A stretch of 55,760 bases of DNA, taken from positions 1-55,760 of the forward strand of contig NZ_JAUPEV010000012.1 in NCBI RefSeq assembly GCF_030686155.1, in the 5' to 3' direction. Origin of the DNA: Helicobacter_J cappadocius (GTDB lineage: Bacteria; Campylobacterota; Campylobacteria; Campylobacterales; Helicobacteraceae). The stretch's first letter is position 1; every line of letters starts with the position of its first letter. Shown here piece after piece: positions 52,982 to 55,760 of this stretch. Below the pieces are notes generated by a model. It did no database searches and was not told the DNA's origin. It saw nothing but the letters and a program-made list of their open reading frames with translations. A program made the translations under genes and the position numbers.

Positions 52982-54379
52982 ATGATTGATGATAGTATTT
53001 TTAGAGAATATGATATTCGTGGTATTTTTAATCAAAACCTAACTCAAGAGGTTGTTTTTAAGATAGGATACTTGATAGGTCAGAGAATCAACTCTACTGA
53101 TGATGCAACCGTTGTGATTGGACATGATGCAAGGGTGCATTCCCTCAAGCTTTATGAATGGTTGAAAGATGGGCTTTGTTCTAGTGGAATAAAAGTTTAT
53201 TTCATAGGTCTTGTCCCTACGCCTGTGGCTTATTTTGCCACTTGTAATAGCATTGATTCTATCCATAGTGTAAATTCTATTATGATTACAGGCTCTCATA
53301 ATCCTCCAGAATACAATGGTTTTAAAATCACACTTAATAAAAAGCCTTTTTATGGATCAGCCATTAGAGAACTAGGCAAAGAACTTATAAACTTATCTAT
53401 TCCTATCATTTCTAGTTCTATGCCCATAACCTCTATAGATGCTTTAGATGCTTACAAAAAATACCTTATCAACCATTTTAAATCTCTAAAAAACTTTCCT
53501 TATAAAATTGTTCTTGATTATGGAAATGGAGTGGGTGCAGTAGGTATGGAGGATATTCTTGATGCCTTGCGTATCCAGCATGATTGTTTGTTTCCCGATC
53601 CAGATGGAAATTTTCCAGCACACCACCCTGATCCTAGCGAAGAAAAGAATCTCATAGACATCAAAAACCATATGTCGAAAAACAACATTAAAATAGGACT
53701 TGCTTTTGATGGAGATGCAGATAGAATAGCACTTCTAAGCACTCATCATTCTTACAAAGGCGATGAACTTGCCATTTTATTTGCAAAACAAATAGCAAAA
53801 GATGGAACAAAACCTCTCATCATAGGTGAGGTTAAATGCTCTCAAATCATGTATGATGAAATCAATAAAATCGGTCAAAGCGTAATGTATAAAACAGGTC
53901 ATAGCAACCTAAAAGTCAAGCTTAAAGAACTTAATGCTCATCTAGCTGCAGAGATGAGCGGACATTTGTTTTTTAACGATCGTTATTTTGGCTATGATGA
54001 TGCGATTTATGCAGGACTTAGGGCTTTGGAATTGTTTTTAGATCATACTCCAGAAGAAATTGAAAAAATTATCCAAACACTCCCTGAAGCTTATTCTACT
54101 CCTGAAGAAAAGATTATCACAACAGAAGAAGAAAAGTTTATTATTATAGAAAAGCTTCATCAGATGCTAAAAAACCCTCCTTCTGATTTTCCAAAGATGT
54201 TAGATATTGTTTGCATTGATGGTATTAGAGTGATTTTTGAAGATGGGTGGGGACTTGTTCGTGCAAGTAATACTACGCCTGTTTTGGTTACTAGATTTGA
54301 AGCAAAAAGCAAGAATAACGCAAATAAGTATAAAAAATCACTCCTAGCACTAATAGAAACAATCAAAAAATCTCTTTAG
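52982..54379 (+). CDS. algC: Phosphomannomutase/phosphoglucomutase
   Basis: A 465-aa alpha-D-phosphohexomutase converting hexose-6- to hexose-1-phosphate for LPS or glycan synthesis. Motifs: FREYDIRGIFNQNL (substrate), ITGSHNPPEYNGFK (phosphoserine loop, with Gly instead of Ala before the Ser), FDGDADRIALL (metal), EMSGHLFFNDRYFGYDDA and RASNTTPVLVTRFE. It follows pflA by 16 nt, as HP1275 follows HP1274; AGGA lies before the ATG. Confidence 0.94.
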   Translation: MIDDSIFREYDIRGIFNQNLTQEVVFKIGYLIGQRINSTDDATVVIGHDARVHSLKLYEWLKDGLCSSGIKVYFIGLVPTPVAYFATCNSIDSIHSVNSIMITGSHNPPEYNGFKITLNKKPFYGSAIRELGKELINLSIPIISSSMPITSIDALDAYKKYLINHFKSLKNFPYKIVLDYGNGVGAVGMEDILDALRIQHDCLFPDPDGNFPAHHPDPSEEKNLIDIKNHMSKNNIKIGLAFDGDADRIALLSTHHSYKGDELAILFAKQIAKDGTKPLIIGEVKCSQIMYDEINKIGQSVMYKTGHSNLKVKLKELNAHLAAEMSGHLFFNDRYFGYDDAIYAGLRALELFLDHTPEEIEKIIQTLPEAYSTPEEKIITTEEEKFIIIEKLHQMLKNPPSDFPKMLDIVCIDGIRVIFEDGWGLVRASNTTPVLVTRFEAKSKNNANKYKKSLLALIETIKKSL

Positions 54380-54418
54380 TTCTATCTTCCAAATAGATGT
54401 TATTTCCCAAATCTAGGA

Positions 54419-54424
54419 TATAAT
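54419..54424 (+). promoter_or_regulatory. -10 box of ssrA
   Basis: Perfect TATAAT, 15 nt before the mature tmRNA 5' end. The start would be near 54431, leaving a short 5' leader removed by RNase P. Confidence 0.6.
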
Positions 54425-54439
54425 ACCCTGTTTTTATAT

Positions 54440-54806
54440 GGGGTTGATTTGGCTTCGACAGGAGCTGTATCGCTTGAGCTGCATACCAGCTGCACGCTGT
54501 AAAACTGCAAACAACAATAAACGCAAATAATACAAATTACGCTCCAGCTTACGCAAAAGTCGCGTGAGTTTAACTACTCTTAGGAGCTGATTAGCTTGGT
54601 GATACTAGCTAACCTTTCTAATCATAACACTAGCTAGTTGCTCTTATGATCTGCCAAACTCATAAGAAAAGACTTTGGTTGCTTGTGTATTTTGTTTTGG
54701 GGATAGAGCAGATACACAAAAAGATTTTTCAATCCTATCTAAGTATGTAGACGCTCTTGTTGGGTATGGTTTTTGGACTGGGGTTCGATTCCCCACAACT
54801 CCACCA
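54440..54806 (+). ncRNA. ssrA: tmRNA (ssrA)
   Basis: The 5' end GGGGTTGATTTGGCTTCGAC and the 3' end GGTTCGATTCC...CAACTCCACCA form the tRNA-Ala-like part with encoded CCA; the acceptor pairs GGGGTTG with CAACTCC. The tag reading frame begins at GCA 54523 and reads ANNTNYAPAYAKVA, with TGA at 54565-54567; it resembles the H. pylori tag (as remembered, VNNTDYAPAYAKAA). tmRNA rescues stalled ribosomes and tags the product for proteolysis. It follows algC by 60 nt and is a frequent integration site for mobile elements. Confidence 0.97.
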
Positions 54807-54830
54807 TCAATTTTCTTCCATCCATCTTTG

Positions 54831-54872
54831 TTCATAGTATATTGTATCCCATTCATAGTATATTGCAGCCCA
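54831..54872 (+). repeat. Two tandem 21-bp repeats downstream of tmRNA
   Basis: TTCATAGTATATTGTATCCCA and a second copy with two changes (54852-54872), 19 of 21 identical. They start 24 bp after the tmRNA end. Confidence 0.85.
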
Positions 54873-54875
54873 CAA

Positions 54876-54982
54876 AAAGTGGTTATAAAACTGATATGAT
54901 TTAAATATTCACAGATACTATAACCACTTTAAAGCAAAAAACCGATACAAAGCAGGTATTAACGATAATAGACTTTTGCTTT
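54876..54982. repeat. Two adjacent inverted repeats between tmRNA and the recombinase gene
   Basis: First pair: AAAGTGGTTATA (54876-54887) and its exact complement (54919-54930), 31-nt spacer. Second pair: AAAGCAAAA (54931-54939) and TTTTGCTTT (54974-54982), 34-nt spacer. They abut and have nearly equal spans. The second lies just downstream of the recombinase stop on the minus strand and may end that transcript; otherwise they could be protein-binding or recombination sites. No gene is visible in 54807-55010. Confidence 0.75.
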
Positions 54983-55010
54983 TATTGATTAGTAGCTTAG
55001 AAATTAAAAC

Positions 55011-55658
55011 CTAGATATTTTTTACATTATCATAATTCCTACCCTTTAGCAAATGTCCATTCCCACTTTTTATAAACCACCTTCTAAGTGTATCCCTATG
55101 CACCCCTAGTTTTTTTGCTATATAAGAGTGGCTATAGCCCTTAGCATCCCACTCCAAAATCTTATCTCTTGCCTCATAACATGGGTGGCATTCAATACGG
55201 CTTTTGCTTCCCTTTCTTCTGCCTAAAATAACCCCTTCTGCCCTCCTTCTGGCTAAGCCTTCCTTAGTCCTTTGAGATATAAGCTGTCTCTCTATCTCTG
55301 CACTTAGACTAAAAGCAAAAGCCAAAACCTTTGAATTGATATTATCGCCTAGTTCGTATCTCTCTTTTATTGAATAGATAGTGATCCCTCTACTCATACA
55401 TTCATTTAGCAAACCCATTACAGCTAAAAGACTTCTTCCAAGTCTTGAGAGTTCAGTTACAATAAGCGTATCTCCTTTTTTTAAGGATTTTATCAATCTT
55501 CCTAGTTTTCTGTTGTCAATAGCAATCATTCCACTTTTTGTTTCCTCTACGATATTGTTGATTTTAAAATCTTTTGATTTTGCGAAATTTTCTATTTCAA
55601 ATCTTTGATTTTCGGTGGTTTGTTTATCCGTTGATACCCTAATATAAGCGTAAATCAT
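55011..55658 (-). CDS. Serine recombinase (resolvase/invertase family)
   Basis: A 215-aa site-specific recombinase. The catalytic domain starts YIRVSTDKQTTENQ with the nucleophile Ser9, and has TELSRLGRS (arginine motif) and the AEIERQLISQRTKEGLARRRAEG helix. The C-terminus holds a helix-turn-helix (YSHSYIAKKLGVHRDTLRRW, about 175-195) that would bind the crossover site. This is the small Tn3-resolvase/Hin-type layout, not the large integrases. AGGA lies before the ATG. It sits beside tmRNA and next to a broken restriction gene, so it probably belongs to, or is a relic of, a mobile or phase-variable element. Confidence 0.93.
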   Translation of the reverse strand: MIYAYIRVSTDKQTTENQRFEIENFAKSKDFKINNIVEETKSGMIAIDNRKLGRLIKSLKKGDTLIVTELSRLGRSLLAVMGLLNECMSRGITIYSIKERYELGDNINSKVLAFAFSLSAEIERQLISQRTKEGLARRRAEGVILGRRKGSKSRIECHPCYEARDKILEWDAKGYSHSYIAKKLGVHRDTLRRWFIKSGNGHLLKGRNYDNVKNI

Positions 55659-55760
55659 TTTCTTCCTTTGTTTTTTTGTGTATTGTACAAATCATTCGAC
55701 CCATATTGCGAGGCAGAGACATCAAAAGATATGTTTATGAATGGGCAGGAAAGTGGGTGA
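55643..55760 (+). pseudogene. Fragment of a type IIG restriction enzyme gene (recognition domain)
   Basis: The frame beginning after a stop at 55640 is open to the window edge. From 55682 it reads IVQIIRPILRGRDIKRYV and then YEWAGKWV, the conserved start of the TaqI/Eco57I-like C-terminal specificity domain (the P-x-L-R-G-R-D-I-K-R-Y motif). The several hundred residues that should precede it are missing, there is no ATG or ribosome site, and the recombinase gene lies upstream on the other strand. It is therefore probably a 5'-truncated gene continuing past the window. Confidence 0.65.

Noticed and set aside
54644..54899. Small open frames on both strands over the tmRNA 3' part
   Set aside because: They overlap the conserved tRNA-like domain of ssrA, lack ribosome sites, and their sequence is explained by the RNA gene and the 21-bp repeats.
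54780..55760. att duplication of the tmRNA 3' end
   Set aside because: No second copy of GGTTCGATTCCCC...CCACCA is present to the right within the window; it may lie beyond the edge.
1..55760. CRISPR array, rRNA or tRNA genes, complete insertion sequence
   Set aside because: No regularly spaced repeats of CRISPR size, no rRNA signatures, no transposase other than the serine recombinase, and no tRNA apart from the tRNA-like part of tmRNA were seen; tRNAs were searched only by eye.

Overview
The window is a chromosomal segment of a member of the Campylobacterota, almost certainly a Helicobacter species other than H. pylori. The evidence is the low GC content, the HobA replication protein, four HP_OMP_2-family (Hof-like) porins, the NikR/ExbB-ExbD-TonB block, the flavodoxin-type nuo operon ending in pflA and algC, and a tmRNA with an Epsilonproteobacterial tag. 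Several blocks keep the H. pylori order as I remember it (HP1226-1233, HP1554-1555, HP0153-0157, HP0174-0177, HP1224-1225, HP1336-1341, HP1260-1275), but they are joined differently here.

Layout. 1-2333 (+): the 3' part of a type IIG restriction-modification (Eco57I-like) gene followed 2 nt later by a eukaryotic-like protein kinase gene; this is the accessory left edge. 2343-9086 (-): aspB, then rppH-lysC-hobA-holB-folP-hypothetical as one overlapping operon, and cytochrome c553. 9178-12211: hemW (+) facing tsf-rpsB (-). 12212-18265: a 362-bp regulatory gap, then four tandem outer-membrane protein genes. 18272-24061 (-): recA-eno-ftsB/divIC-AMIN-aroK, then a DUF302 protein, a GNAT and a DUF2156 protein. 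24318-30831: ppiC-fba-efp, an EI24 membrane protein, a PAP2 phosphatase with hemD and crcB, and tonB-exbD-exbB. 31082-33241 (+): nikR-nadD-rsfS-hisJ. 33407-54379 (+): a gap-free nuoA-N operon followed by pflA and algC. 54440-54806: ssrA (tmRNA). 54807-55760: repeats, a serine recombinase gene, and a fragment of another type IIG restriction enzyme gene at the right edge.

How it works together. Complex I has an unconventional electron-input arm: a 77-aa NuoE-like protein, a NuoF remnant fused to a complete GltD-like FAD/NADPH flavoprotein, and two tandem NuoG subunits. This suggests an NADPH- or ferredoxin/flavodoxin-linked dehydrogenase instead of the classical NADH module. Metal supply (NikR, TonB/ExbB/ExbD) is encoded divergently, and the exbB promoter overlaps a Fur-like sequence. 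This NikR lacks one of the four known square-planar nickel ligands (His to Tyr) and has an extra Cys nearby.

The features I would look at first are the NuoF-GltD fusion with tandem NuoG, the NikR ligand change, the RM-kinase pair, the 11-bp phased repeat at the first porin promoter, and the recombinase/RM scar beside tmRNA. All family assignments were made by reading motifs; no database search was possible.
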